64,000 bases of DNA, taken from NCBI GenBank assembly GCA_944325305.1, contig CALUZO010000014.1, positions 62,001 through 126,000 on the forward strand, read 5' to 3'. Under the pieces are notes generated by a model, which saw only the letters and a program-made list of their open reading frames with translations, was not told the origin of the DNA and ran no database searches. The translations under genes and the position numbers were made by a program. Source of the DNA: an uncultured Rikenellaceae bacterium. Lineage in GTDB: Bacteria > Bacteroidota > Bacteroidia > Bacteroidales > Rikenellaceae. This document shows, in pieces, positions 26,858 through 36,393 of this stretch; position 1 is the first letter of the stretch, and the number at the start of each line of letters is the position of its first letter.

Positions 26858-28198
26858 ATGAAGATAGTTATTGCCGGGGCAGGTGAAGTCGGTACACACC
26901 TTGCCAAGATGCTCAGCGGCGCAAACCATGACATAACGGTCATCGACATCAACCCCAGACTCCTCGAAGAGATCGAGGGGCTATCCGACATTATCACCGT
27001 CGAGGGAGACTCATCAACGTTCTCCACACTGAAAAAGGCATCGGTACGCAAAGCCGACCTTTTCATTGCCGTGGCGCACGAAGAAAACATCAACATAATA
27101 GCAGCCATACTCGCAAAACAACTCGGAGCAAAAAAATCAATAGCCCGAATCGACAATTACGAATATCTCGAACCCAACAACAAAGAGATGTTCATAAACA
27201 TGGGGATCGACTACCTGTTCTATCCGGAACTTATCGGTGCCGAAGAGGTCATAAAACTGCTGGGACACACTTCGTCCACAGAGTTCGTCGATTTCTCGGG
27301 CGGCATGCTGTCACTGGTGGTCTTCAAACTCGACAAGTCGTCGGGACTGGTGGACAAGACTCTTCTGGACGTAACTGTCGACCGCAAAAATCTGCCCTAC
27401 AGAACAGTAGCCATAGTACGCGAGGGGCGCACCTTTATTCCCAGGGGCAGCGACCGTTTCCTTGCCGGAGATATGATCTATGTCATAACAAACAAAGACT
27501 CGGTCGAAGAGGTGCTAAACCTTTCAGGCAAGGAAAATATCGACATCAAGAACATGATGATATTGGGCGGCAGCCGGATAGGCGTCCGCATCGCATCGGG
27601 ACTCGAGAAGGAGGTCAACATAAAGCTCATCGAATACAATCAGGAGAAAGCCTATCGCCTTGCCGAAAAACTTGACAACACGCTGATAATACATGAGGAT
27701 GGACGCGATATAGACGCAATGATGGAAGAGGGACTCAGCTCCATGGACGCTTTTGTGGCCGTCACGGGCAGGTCGGAGACCAATATATTGGCAGCCATGC
27801 TGGCCAAACGCGTCGGGGTGAAGAAAGTGATCGCCGAAGTGGAGAATCTCAATTATATCAACCTGGCCGAAAGCATAGGCATAGATACCATTATCAACAA
27901 GAAACTTATCACGGCGAGCAACATATTCCGTTTCACAAGGACAACCGACGTACAGGCCATAAAGTGTCTGACGGGTAGCGAAGCCGAAGTTCTGGAATTC
28001 ATCGTCAAACCGAACTCGCCGGCAACCAAGCAAAAAATACGCGATCTCTGTTTCCCACACGACGCCATTATCGGAGGGATCGTACGCGGAGACTCGGCCA
28101 TGATCTCTGTCGGCGACAGCGAAATAAATGCATACGACAGGGTCGTGGTTTTCGCCATGCCCGATGCAATACCAAAGGTCGGCAAATTCTTTAATTAG
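26858..28198 (+). CDS. trkA: Trk system potassium transporter regulatory subunit TrkA
   Basis: A 446-residue cytoplasmic protein with two RCK modules. The first begins IVIAGAGEVGTHLAKML (NAD-binding GxGxxG) and the second MMILGGSRIGVRIASGL (about 230 on); each is followed by a TrkA_C-like segment. It gates the TrkH/Ktr potassium channel in response to NAD(H)/ATP. The membrane partner trkH is not in this window. The ATG at 26858 gives the GAGEVG fold directly at the N-terminus; upstream frame extension is only non-coding leader. Confidence 0.93.
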   Translation: MKIVIAGAGEVGTHLAKMLSGANHDITVIDINPRLLEEIEGLSDIITVEGDSSTFSTLKKASVRKADLFIAVAHEENINIIAAILAKQLGAKKSIARIDNYEYLEPNNKEMFINMGIDYLFYPELIGAEEVIKLLGHTSSTEFVDFSGGMLSLVVFKLDKSSGLVDKTLLDVTVDRKNLPYRTVAIVREGRTFIPRGSDRFLAGDMIYVITNKDSVEEVLNLSGKENIDIKNMMILGGSRIGVRIASGLEKEVNIKLIEYNQEKAYRLAEKLDNTLIIHEDGRDIDAMMEEGLSSMDAFVAVTGRSETNILAAMLAKRVGVKKVIAEVENLNYINLAESIGIDTIINKKLITASNIFRFTRTTDVQAIKCLTGSEAEVLEFIVKPNSPATKQKIRDLCFPHDAIIGGIVRGDSAMISVGDSEINAYDRVVVFAMPDAIPKVGKFFN

Positions 28199-28204
28199 CC
28201 CAGC

Positions 28205-29722
28205 ATGCCACTGATTACAAATCTCACCAGAGAATACCTCAGACTCCGTCTGCACGAAATAGACCGCTTCAGGCAGCATCCAGCCGAGATACAGGCCAAA
28301 CAACTGCGATATCTGCTGAATCGTGGCAAAGGAACCATGTTCGGGCAAGAACACGGAATAGCCGTCATAACCGGACATGACAAATTTATCCGGCAGATTC
28401 CGGTCGTGGATTACGAACATTTCCATGACTATATCATGCGTACCAAAGCGGGCGAACAAAACGTCATCTGGCCCACTCATATAAAATGGTTCGCCAAATC
28501 GTCCGGCACTACCGATGCAAAAAGCAAATACATCCCCGTCAGCCAACAAGGCCTCCGACAGGCACACCTGCAGGGACCACGCGATGTCGTAGCGCTCTAC
28601 CTCGCCACACATCCGCAAAGCCGAATGCTTGACGGCAAGACCCTCACCCTCGGTGGAAGCAAAAAAGTGGAACGTGAAGGAGAAACAGCTTTCAGCGGAG
28701 ACCTTTCGGCCATTCTTATCGAAAACACGCCATGGTATGCCAACCTGAGACGTGTACCGAAACCGCAGACCGCCCTCATCGCAGACTTCGAGGAGAAGGT
28801 GCGCCGCATTTGCGAAGAGACTGTAGGACAGGACGTCCGGGCGTTTGCAGGCGTCCCGTCGTGGAATCTCGTGATGATGAACAAGGTGCTGGACTACACG
28901 GGAGCAAAAAACCTGCTCGAAGTGTGGCCCAACCTCGAACTGTTCATGCACGGCGGCATGAACTTCAAACCCTACCGAAAACAATACGAGGCACTCATTC
29001 CGAGCGGCAACATGAACTACATGGAGACATATAACGCATCGGAAGGCTTTTTCGGCATCGCCGACGACCCGACACGAGACGACATGCTGCTGATGCTCGA
29101 TTATGGCATATATTACGAGTTCCTCCCGATGGATTCACTCGGCGACACCTCGAAAGCCCTCCCTCTGGAGGGAGTCCGCGAAGGGGTGAATTATGCCATG
29201 ATAATCACTACCAGCAACGGTTTGTGGCGCTATATGATAGGCGATACCGTCGAATTCACATCCACATCACCCTACCGCATACGCATCACCGGACGCACGA
29301 AACATTACATAAACGCATTCGGCGAAGAAATCGTGATCGAGAATGCCGAGAGCGCCATTACGGCAGCAGGCAACGCTACCGGAGCCATAATCGCCGAATA
29401 CTCGGCCGCTCCGGTCTACATGGACGGCAAGACAAAAGGAGCACATGAATGGGTTATCGAATTCCGCAAGGCTCCATCATCTCTCGAAGATTTCACCCGG
29501 GAACTGGACCTGGCACTGCAACGCGTAAATTCCGATTACGAGGCCAAACGCTTCAAAGACACAACCCTGCTTCCACCTCGCGTGAGCATGGTGGAACCGG
29601 GGACATTCATGGCATGGCTCTCATCCAAAGGCAAACTGGGCGGACAAAACAAAGTACCCCGCCTGTTCAACGACCGCACGTTCGTGGACGAACTGCTCGC
29701 GCAGAACAAAAAACAGAAATAA
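28205..29722 (+). CDS. GH3-family acyl-acid amido synthetase-like protein
   Basis: A 505-residue ANL-type adenylating enzyme related to plant GH3 proteins. ATP-binding motif SSGTTDAKSKYIPVS lies near residue 100, YNASEGFFG near 280, and the typical C-terminal GGQNKVPRL ends the protein. Plant members conjugate amino acids to jasmonate, auxin or salicylate; bacterial homologues are largely uncharacterised, and substrate is unknown here. It follows trkA by 6 bp and precedes the deoxynucleoside kinase by 12 bp, so it appears to be in a small operon. Confidence 0.85.
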   Translation: MPLITNLTREYLRLRLHEIDRFRQHPAEIQAKQLRYLLNRGKGTMFGQEHGIAVITGHDKFIRQIPVVDYEHFHDYIMRTKAGEQNVIWPTHIKWFAKSSGTTDAKSKYIPVSQQGLRQAHLQGPRDVVALYLATHPQSRMLDGKTLTLGGSKKVEREGETAFSGDLSAILIENTPWYANLRRVPKPQTALIADFEEKVRRICEETVGQDVRAFAGVPSWNLVMMNKVLDYTGAKNLLEVWPNLELFMHGGMNFKPYRKQYEALIPSGNMNYMETYNASEGFFGIADDPTRDDMLLMLDYGIYYEFLPMDSLGDTSKALPLEGVREGVNYAMIITTSNGLWRYMIGDTVEFTSTSPYRIRITGRTKHYINAFGEEIVIENAESAITAAGNATGAIIAEYSAAPVYMDGKTKGAHEWVIEFRKAPSSLEDFTRELDLALQRVNSDYEAKRFKDTTLLPPRVSMVEPGTFMAWLSSKGKLGGQNKVPRLFNDRTFVDELLAQNKKQK

Positions 29723-29734
29723 AACAACAAACCA

Positions 29735-30343
29735 ATGTATATAGCTATAGCAGGCAACATAGGTAGTGGCAAAACTTCGCTCACGGAAATACTCGCGCGA
29801 AAGTTCAATGCTCGTATTTACGAAGAAGACATAAGCAATCCATATCTCAACGACTTTTACGAGGATATGAATCGCTGGGCATTCAATCTTCAGGTGTACT
29901 TTCTCGGGACACGCATCGAACAGGCAAAAAGGATGCTCGGCGAATGCGGCGACCTCATACAGGATCGCACCATCTACGAAGATGCCCATATCTTCGCCAC
30001 CAACCTGCACGAAATGGGACTCATGAGTTCGCGCGACTACGAATCGTACATGCGCATATTTGCCATATCGAGCCGCATCATCGAAACTCCCGACCTGCTG
30101 ATCTATCTGAAAGCCAGCGTTCCCACTCTGATCAGCCAGATACAGAAGCGAGGACGGGCCTACGAAATGTCGATACAGGAAGACTATCTTCAGCGCCTCA
30201 ACGAGAAATACGAAAACTGGATCAACAATATCTACGAAGGAGAGGTCATTACGCTCGACATAGACAAGGAGGACTTCATCATGGATCCCAAAGTTTTACA
30301 GCCGATAATAGAGCGTATTTCAACTATTAAATCAGGGAAATAG
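29735..30343 (+). CDS. deoxynucleoside kinase (dGK/dAK type)
   Basis: A 202-residue kinase with P-loop GNIGSGKT (7-14), the Glu pair near 30, and the family motif DRTIYEDAHIFA (77-79 on), which includes the conserved DRS/DRT-like substrate and catalytic positions. The LID-like region RGRAYEMSIQ is visible. It phosphorylates deoxynucleosides in salvage. Specificity between deoxyadenosine, deoxyguanosine and others cannot be read. It is spaced 12 bp after the GH3 gene and 2 bp before the RsmF-like gene. Confidence 0.9.
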   Translation: MYIAIAGNIGSGKTSLTEILARKFNARIYEEDISNPYLNDFYEDMNRWAFNLQVYFLGTRIEQAKRMLGECGDLIQDRTIYEDAHIFATNLHEMGLMSSRDYESYMRIFAISSRIIETPDLLIYLKASVPTLISQIQKRGRAYEMSIQEDYLQRLNEKYENWINNIYEGEVITLDIDKEDFIMDPKVLQPIIERISTIKSGK

Positions 30344-30345
30344 CA

Positions 30346-31719
30346 ATGGCGCTTCCTCCGGAGTTTGTCAAATCACTGGTAACTATCCTACCGGGCAACG
30401 AAATCACGGCATTAACCGACGCAATCGAAAATACCCGTCCGGTAACTTCGGTGCGTTTCAACCCCTATAAAATACATGAACGCCCGACCGGACGCCAGGT
30501 ACCATGGAACAGGTACGGATTCCTGCTCGACGAACGTCCGTCATTCACCCTCGATCCCGCATATCATGCCGGCGTCTATTACGTCCAGGAGGCATCGTCA
30601 ATGTTCGTCGAGCATATCTACCGCAGCGCTGTCGGAGAGAAAGAGGGCATACGACTGCTCGACCTGTGTGCAGCACCGGGAGGCAAAAGTACACTCTACT
30701 CCACTGTTGTGGGCCTCGGAGGTCTCGTGGTAGCCAACGAGGTGATCCGTCCGCGCGCCATGACCCTCGCCGACAATATACAAAGATGGGGGTTGGGAAA
30801 CGTTGTCGTAACCAACAACGACCCGTCGCACTTTGCGGGTTTCCGCAACTGGTTCGATGTCGTAGCGGTCGACGCGCCGTGTTCGGGCGAGGGGATGTTC
30901 CGCAAAGACCCAAAAGCAATCGAGGAGTGGGGTCCCGAATCGGCAGCCATGTGTGCAGCACGCCAAAGACTTATCCTGTCAGACATCTGGGATACCCTCA
31001 AACCGGGCGGCATACTGATATACTCCACATGCACCTACAACACGCAGGAGAACGAAGACAACATATCGTGGCTGTGCCGGCAATACGAGTGCGAAAGCAT
31101 CGATATGGAGGTGCCGTCCGAATGGGTAATCGTGACCGGAACCGTTGCCAACGGATCGTCCGGCGATATCAAGACCTTCCGTTTTTATCCACACATGCTC
31201 GAAGGCGAAGGTTTCTTTGCGGCCGTCGTCCGCAAAGGCGGAAATAGCGAAAGGTCACTGGCTCCGAAACCCAGACGCACCATATTCACAAACATTCCCA
31301 AAAATGCAGGCAAGGAAGTTGCTCGATTGGTAAAACAGCCCGAATATATGAGGTTCGCAGAGGTTGCTGGAAACGTTTACGCCTATTACGAAACCACCTT
31401 CCCGGATGTAAAAACAGTTGCCGAAAGCATGTCTACAGTAACTTCCGGCATCATGATGGGGCAACTTTTTTCCGGGAAACTGAAACCCGCTCATCCCCTG
31501 GCATTATTCCATGACATCAATACGGAGGCCATACCGCAGGCCTCTCTGACCCTCGACTGCGCCCTCGATTATCTGCGGAAGCAAAATATAGACGCTTCGT
31601 ACTTTTCTGACGGAATGAACCTCGTGTTGTTCGGGAATTTCCCGCTCGGATGGGCCAAGCGCATAGGCAATCGCGTCAACAACCTATATCCTAAGGAGTT
31701 GCGCATCATGAACCTGTAA
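30346..31719 (+). CDS. RsmF-like 16S/rRNA cytosine-5 methyltransferase (NOL1/NOP2/Sun family)
   Basis: A 457-residue RNA m5C methyltransferase. SAM motif LLDLCAAPGGKST (about 104-116) and the two catalytic cysteines, Cys179 in DAPCSGEGMF and Cys229 in STCTYNTQENED, are present. The extended C-terminus (about 300-457) resembles the RsmF RNA-binding region, unlike the shorter RsmB form. It probably methylates 16S rRNA, but the site is not established. Converges on the downstream minus-strand MauE-like gene. Confidence 0.88.
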   Translation: MALPPEFVKSLVTILPGNEITALTDAIENTRPVTSVRFNPYKIHERPTGRQVPWNRYGFLLDERPSFTLDPAYHAGVYYVQEASSMFVEHIYRSAVGEKEGIRLLDLCAAPGGKSTLYSTVVGLGGLVVANEVIRPRAMTLADNIQRWGLGNVVVTNNDPSHFAGFRNWFDVVAVDAPCSGEGMFRKDPKAIEEWGPESAAMCAARQRLILSDIWDTLKPGGILIYSTCTYNTQENEDNISWLCRQYECESIDMEVPSEWVIVTGTVANGSSGDIKTFRFYPHMLEGEGFFAAVVRKGGNSERSLAPKPRRTIFTNIPKNAGKEVARLVKQPEYMRFAEVAGNVYAYYETTFPDVKTVAESMSTVTSGIMMGQLFSGKLKPAHPLALFHDINTEAIPQASLTLDCALDYLRKQNIDASYFSDGMNLVLFGNFPLGWAKRIGNRVNNLYPKELRIMNL

Positions 31720-31806
31720 CCGACAGATTAACCGGATGCCGATCAGGCACAGAATTGCAAAACCTCGAAACTATATGCACTCCATTTCCCGGAAACCATA
31801 TGCGAC

Positions 31807-31848
31807 ATAACGGTATCCCGAAATTTCGGTTAATTCAAGTGCCGTTAT
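31807..31848. terminator. candidate bidirectional terminator between convergent genes
   Basis: Outer arms ATAACGG (31807-31813) and CCGTTAT (31842-31848) enclose a self-complementary CCGAAATTTCGG (31818-31829), followed on the plus strand by AGTTTTA. It lies between the convergent RsmF-like and MauE/DoxX-like genes. Confidence 0.4.
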
Positions 31849-31865
31849 AGTTTTACGTCTCCTTC

Positions 31866-33014
31866 TCAGTCCACTTTGAGCGAACGGTAATCAGGCAGTT
31901 CGCCTTTCTGGAGCATATCACGGCAGTTTACTTTGTCGATAATGACCCCATTACGCAGTACAACGACACCGGTGTGTGCCCGCAGAACTGTTTTAATCGT
32001 AGTGCCATCCATATTGTAACAAGGCACGGGAATATCCAGCAACATTACATCGGGATGAGCGACAACCGGATCGGCAGTAATGCACATGACTCTGTAACCA
32101 CGTGAGCGCGCCTGAGAAACGGAGACGGCCAGTTTACGCTCGCAACGGGGCTTAATATCGCCCAAATCCCCGGCAAACACCATATAGACTACGTTCGTAT
32201 CGGCAAGTATATCGGCTGTGATGTCATGTTCGGCATCGAATACGGAAAAATCCCGAACCGAAGCATGCACCTTGGTATCAACCGACAGAACATTATGTTC
32301 GACATATTCCCATTCGGGATCGTCGTTCCATGATTCGAATTCCTTGATCTTGCCGGTTCTTTTATTTCTGAAAACATATTCCACTTCCACCTCATCCTGT
32401 CCATTATCGTCTTCCATGGCCTCGACGAGATTGGTGCCTATCTTGAATGGCAAAAAGTCGATTATCGGCAAGTGACGGTAAGAGTATATACCTATCCCGA
32501 AAGCTATGCATGCAAAGACAAGCATACGTGCGCCATCCCAAAGCGTGGGCCTGATCGGAAGTTTACGCGAGTTCCAGCACACGAACAATGACATGGGGAA
32601 AAGGATGAGATTCTTTATGAACGTCTCCCAGTTCGTGAGTTTTATGGCCTCGCCGAAGCACCCGCAATCGTCCACCGGATTCCATATGGCAAGAACGAAC
32701 GAAAGACACGTAAAGAAGAGCATGGCGCACGATATGAATATCGTGGTGAGCCTCAGCCTGACCTTGAACAGTACCATAAGACCGAGCATCATCTCGGCAC
32801 CATTGAGCCATATCCCGATGCCAAAACGCCAGCCGTAGAGCCAGTCCATGTCGAATGCCGCGAGATATTCTCCGACCTTGATTCCGGTGCCCCACGGATC
32901 GACGGTCTTTACAAAACCTGAAAACACAAAGGTCAAGGCCAGCAATATACGGCAGACATCTACGGCGATTTTCCAGCCTTTGCTCTCGCTATATTTCCTG
33001 GTAACTAAAGTCAC
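31866..33014 (-). CDS. MauE/DoxX-like membrane protein with TlpA-like C-terminus (BT_3928-type)
   Basis: A 382-residue protein with four or five N-terminal membrane helices (about 15-165) of MauE/DoxX type, including WNPVDDCGCFGEAI with a close cysteine pair, followed by a periplasmic thioredoxin-like domain (about 230-375). That domain lacks an evident CxxC active site (VVYMVFAGDLGDIKPRCERK). MauE-like proteins transfer reducing power in the membrane. The 4-bp overlap with tmk (ATGA) shows translational coupling, a conserved Bacteroidota pairing as far as I recall. Function is uncertain. Confidence 0.7.
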   Translation of the reverse strand: MTLVTRKYSESKGWKIAVDVCRILLALTFVFSGFVKTVDPWGTGIKVGEYLAAFDMDWLYGWRFGIGIWLNGAEMMLGLMVLFKVRLRLTTIFISCAMLFFTCLSFVLAIWNPVDDCGCFGEAIKLTNWETFIKNLILFPMSLFVCWNSRKLPIRPTLWDGARMLVFACIAFGIGIYSYRHLPIIDFLPFKIGTNLVEAMEDDNGQDEVEVEYVFRNKRTGKIKEFESWNDDPEWEYVEHNVLSVDTKVHASVRDFSVFDAEHDITADILADTNVVYMVFAGDLGDIKPRCERKLAVSVSQARSRGYRVMCITADPVVAHPDVMLLDIPVPCYNMDGTTIKTVLRAHTGVVVLRNGVIIDKVNCRDMLQKGELPDYRSLKVD

Positions 33015-33691
33015 AGCAATCCCCTGATTTCGTTGAGTATTTTATGAAAATTATTATCCGGTGTATCAATAGTCCCGTTGCCATCAGAACAATCTATGAC
33101 TCTAAGTTTGGGATCGACAGCGGCTCTTTCAAGATATATCTGTCTGACTCTCTTTTGCAGTTCCAACGAAGACTCGTGAATATCCCTGCCGCCTTCGAGG
33201 TATGAGCGGTCATCGCCATCACGCACCTCGGTGAGCCTGCTTTCGGTAAAATGAAACGGAACGTCGAGAAACAGCGATACGTCAGGACGGGGAATCTTGT
33301 TGAAATTGTATTCGAAATCGAAGATCCAGTCGGCAAGCCTGTCTCTTTCCGCCTTATCGGAGACTTTAGCACACTGATAGGCTATATTCGAATAAACGAA
33401 TCTGTCGGTCAGAACGAATTTCCCATCGTCGAGCCATTGCTGCATCGTATCGGCAACTTCCGACCGATCGCCGGCAAAAAGCAGTGCCACTAGCCACGGA
33501 CTGACCTGATCGACCGTTCCGAACTCGCCGCGAAGGAATCTGGCTATAAGATCACCGTAAAAAGGAGCGTCAAATCGTGGAAAATGAAGGTACTCGTATT
33601 TCTCGCCCTTCTCGGATATACACGAAATGAGCTTGTTAAGTTGGGTTGATTTTCCGGCTCCGTCGAGGCCTTCGAGTACTATAAACGGCAT
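33011..33691 (-). CDS. tmk: thymidylate kinase
   Basis: A 226-residue dTMP kinase-like protein with P-loop GLDGAGKST (8-16), DRFVYSN motif (about 96-102) and a DVPF segment after the LID. It makes dTDP from dTMP. The family is sometimes hard to separate from related deoxynucleoside kinases; the GLDGAGKST and DRFVYS motifs favour Tmk. It overlaps the downstream MauE-like gene and lies 61 bp after sufS, at the end of the suf block. Confidence 0.87.
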   Translation of the reverse strand: MPFIVLEGLDGAGKSTQLNKLISCISEKGEKYEYLHFPRFDAPFYGDLIARFLRGEFGTVDQVSPWLVALLFAGDRSEVADTMQQWLDDGKFVLTDRFVYSNIAYQCAKVSDKAERDRLADWIFDFEYNFNKIPRPDVSLFLDVPFHFTESRLTEVRDGDDRSYLEGGRDIHESSLELQKRVRQIYLERAAVDPKLRVIDCSDGNGTIDTPDNNFHKILNEIRGLL

Positions 33692-33752
33692 ACAGGTCTT
33701 TTATGTAATGCAAGTTAATAATTTTACGATGAAATTCAAAGCCATTTTATCG

Positions 33753-34970
33753 TCAACGAAGCATGTCGAGCACCCGTTGCAGGCTGTCGGCAAAAATATC
33801 GATTTCATCATGGGTGTTATAAAAGGCAATCGAAGCTCTGCACATGCCGGCAACTCCGTAATGTGCCATCAATGGCTGGGCACAATGGGTTCCGGTGCGG
33901 ATGGCCACACCCATTTTATCCAGTACCATTCCTATATCCAGGGGGTGGATTCCTTCAACATTGAACGACAGTATAGCGCACTTTGGCCGGACATTGCCGT
34001 ATATTCTCACTCCGGGCATGGTTCCGAGCCTTTCGCAGGCGTGAGACAGCAATTCATCCTCATAGGTCGCTATAGCATCCATCCCTAAATTCCCGACATA
34101 TCGTATAGCTTCTGCCAGACCGAGAGCTCCTATGAAATTGGCCGTACCGGCTTCGAACTTGAGCGGTAATTCGGCCCAGGTAGTTCCTGCAAAGCTAACC
34201 CTGTCGACCATATCCCCGCCGCCCATGAACGGAGGCATCTCTTCCAGCCACTTTTGTTTCCCGTACAACACTCCTATACCGGTAGGCCCGTAAAGTTTAT
34301 GCCCCGAAAAAACGTAAAAGTCGCAATCCAATTCCTTTACATCCGTCTTGCCATGCACTACTCCCTGGCATCCGTCTACAAGGACCGGAACTCCGGCCTT
34401 ATGTGACATGGAGATTATTTTTTTCAGGTCGGGGCATGTCCCAAGTACGTTGGAGGCCTGGGTCACAGCCACGATACGCGTACGTTCGTCGATCAGACCA
34501 GGCAGTTTTTCTATTTCCAGGTGGCCGTCGTCGGCAAATGGCAACACGCGTATTTCCACACCTTTGCGTCCGCATACAAGTTGCCACGGAACGAGATTCG
34601 AGTGGTGTTCCATCTCGCTGACGACGATGTTGTCGCCTTCGACGAAGAACCTTTCTCCGAAACTATATGCAACCGTATTAACTGCAGATGTAGCACCCGA
34701 TGTGAATACTATTTCCCGTGTACTTGCTGCTCCTATGAATTTTCTGACCGTCTCGCGCGACTGTTCATAAATCTCGGTACTCTCCGCACTCAGATGATGA
34801 ATCCCGCGATGTATGTTGGCGTTGGTCTCACACATGAAACGGTCCATCGCTTCGATCACACTTACGGGCTTCTGTGCAGTGGCGCCGTTATCCAGATATA
34901 CCAGCGGCTTGCCGTAAATGCGGCTGCCGAGTATTGGAAAATCCTTACGTATTTTATCTATATCGAACAT
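33753..34970 (-). CDS. sufS: SufS-type cysteine desulfurase
   Basis: A 405-residue PLP enzyme. PLP-binding Lys225 (FSGHKLYGPTGIG), the catalytic Cys at about 363 (RTGTHCAQP) and the class-II SufS features VDGCQG and SEMEHHSNLVPWQ are visible. It supplies sulfur for iron-sulfur cluster assembly on the SufBCD scaffold. SufE, SufU or other sulfur-acceptor genes are not adjacent. It is the fourth suf gene, 103 bp after sufD. Confidence 0.95.
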   Translation of the reverse strand: MFDIDKIRKDFPILGSRIYGKPLVYLDNGATAQKPVSVIEAMDRFMCETNANIHRGIHHLSAESTEIYEQSRETVRKFIGAASTREIVFTSGATSAVNTVAYSFGERFFVEGDNIVVSEMEHHSNLVPWQLVCGRKGVEIRVLPFADDGHLEIEKLPGLIDERTRIVAVTQASNVLGTCPDLKKIISMSHKAGVPVLVDGCQGVVHGKTDVKELDCDFYVFSGHKLYGPTGIGVLYGKQKWLEEMPPFMGGGDMVDRVSFAGTTWAELPLKFEAGTANFIGALGLAEAIRYVGNLGMDAIATYEDELLSHACERLGTMPGVRIYGNVRPKCAILSFNVEGIHPLDIGMVLDKMGVAIRTGTHCAQPLMAHYGVAGMCRASIAFYNTHDEIDIFADSLQRVLDMLR

Positions 34971-35073
34971 ACTCCTGCGTATTTACACAATAATGGACAA
35001 ACATGCGACCGAGAGTCAAACCGTCTTGAAAAAACATCCCTAAAACATCCGGGGAAAAATGAAACGGCCGGCA

Positions 35074-36393
35074 TTATATTTCGTCTATACGCGACTGAGC
35101 CAGAACAGCAAGACTCTCGCACAACTCTTCGCCCGGGCACTTCGAGATGACGTCGTTGACGAATCCGAACATTTGCAGACGTTTCGCGTCGGCCTCGGCT
35201 ATTCCTCTCTGACGCATGTAATACACAGCCTCTTCGTCCATCTGGCCAACGGTAGCCCCATGGCTGCACTTCACGTCATCGGCATATATTTCGAGTTGCG
35301 GCTCCGTATATATCTTCGCCGTATCGCTCAATTGAAGATTCCGGCTTTGCTGAAACGCTTCGGTATGCTGTGCGTCCGGTGCGACATACACCCTGCCGGT
35401 AAATGCCCCGACCGCCTCGCCAGAGACGACACCTTTGATCAGTTCGGAACTACGACACTCCGGAACCATGTGATTCACAGTCATATTGACATCGACGCGT
35501 TCTGAACCGTTAGCAAAATACAATCCGCAAAGATTGCTTTCGCAATCGGGACCGACAAGATCTGTCACGGCATTTACGCGCGTGGCCGCACCGTTAAGCC
35601 AAAGGCTTACCATATCGACACGACTGTCGCTCTCCTGTCGCAGGTAATTGCCGGCGACTGTCACAGCGTTAGCGCCACACGAATTTATTTCCGTTATTTT
35701 CATTTCGGCGCCATCTCCCGCATACGTTTCTCTTACGTGTTCGATGAGGAAACGCCCCTCCCCGTCGCTGACAGACGATATGACAACATTCGCTTTGGCT
35801 CCTTTGCCCGCAATGACCAAAGCTCGGGAAAAACACATCTGAGCCTGATCTTCTGAATGGTAGGCAAACGTGAGTGAAAAGGACTTGTCGGCCTCAACGC
35901 CATCGGGCAGATACAGGAATGCCCCGTCTTGAGCGAATACTGTGTTCAATGCCGAAGTTGCGGTAGATTCCACATCAGCAATCTTATCATAATATCGAGA
36001 AATGATATCGCCCATTTGGATCATCGCCGTACGGAGCGATCCGTATACGATTCCATTATCGAGAATCGTCAACTCATTAGAGGTACAAAAGCCATTGACG
36101 ACATCTATCGAATACCCTGATTGAGGAACCGCTCTGTTTATTTCGCGGTTCATTCCAGAGGGTATGAAATAGGTCTCCCACTCCCCGTCGAGCAATCTGC
36201 GAATATCGGTATGACGGTAATTCTCATCTTTCGCGGACGGTAACGACAAAAGATTGAAGTTCTCCAACGCCCTGCTACGCAATGCGTTAACCCATGCCGG
36301 AATACCCTCGCCTATAATATCTATGTTAGACAGGTAAAGATCCGAAAGTATCTCTTCAAGCGGTCGCGGCATTGGCTTAATTATTATATTCAT
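35074..36393 (-). CDS. sufD: Fe-S cluster assembly protein SufD
   Basis: A 439-residue beta-helix scaffold partner of SufB. The late region contains the family blocks HNHGATVGQ-like (SHGATVGQMDEEAVYYMRQRGI) and ends in a helical tail; the N-terminal part carries the APAWVNALRSRALENF block. It forms the SufBC2D complex. The start at 36393 overlaps the sufC end by 17 bp; an internal ATG at 36372 would avoid that overlap. Confidence 0.93.
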   Translation of the reverse strand: MNIIIKPMPRPLEEILSDLYLSNIDIIGEGIPAWVNALRSRALENFNLLSLPSAKDENYRHTDIRRLLDGEWETYFIPSGMNREINRAVPQSGYSIDVVNGFCTSNELTILDNGIVYGSLRTAMIQMGDIISRYYDKIADVESTATSALNTVFAQDGAFLYLPDGVEADKSFSLTFAYHSEDQAQMCFSRALVIAGKGAKANVVISSVSDGEGRFLIEHVRETYAGDGAEMKITEINSCGANAVTVAGNYLRQESDSRVDMVSLWLNGAATRVNAVTDLVGPDCESNLCGLYFANGSERVDVNMTVNHMVPECRSSELIKGVVSGEAVGAFTGRVYVAPDAQHTEAFQQSRNLQLSDTAKIYTEPQLEIYADDVKCSHGATVGQMDEEAVYYMRQRGIAEADAKRLQMFGFVNDVISKCPGEELCESLAVLAQSRIDEI

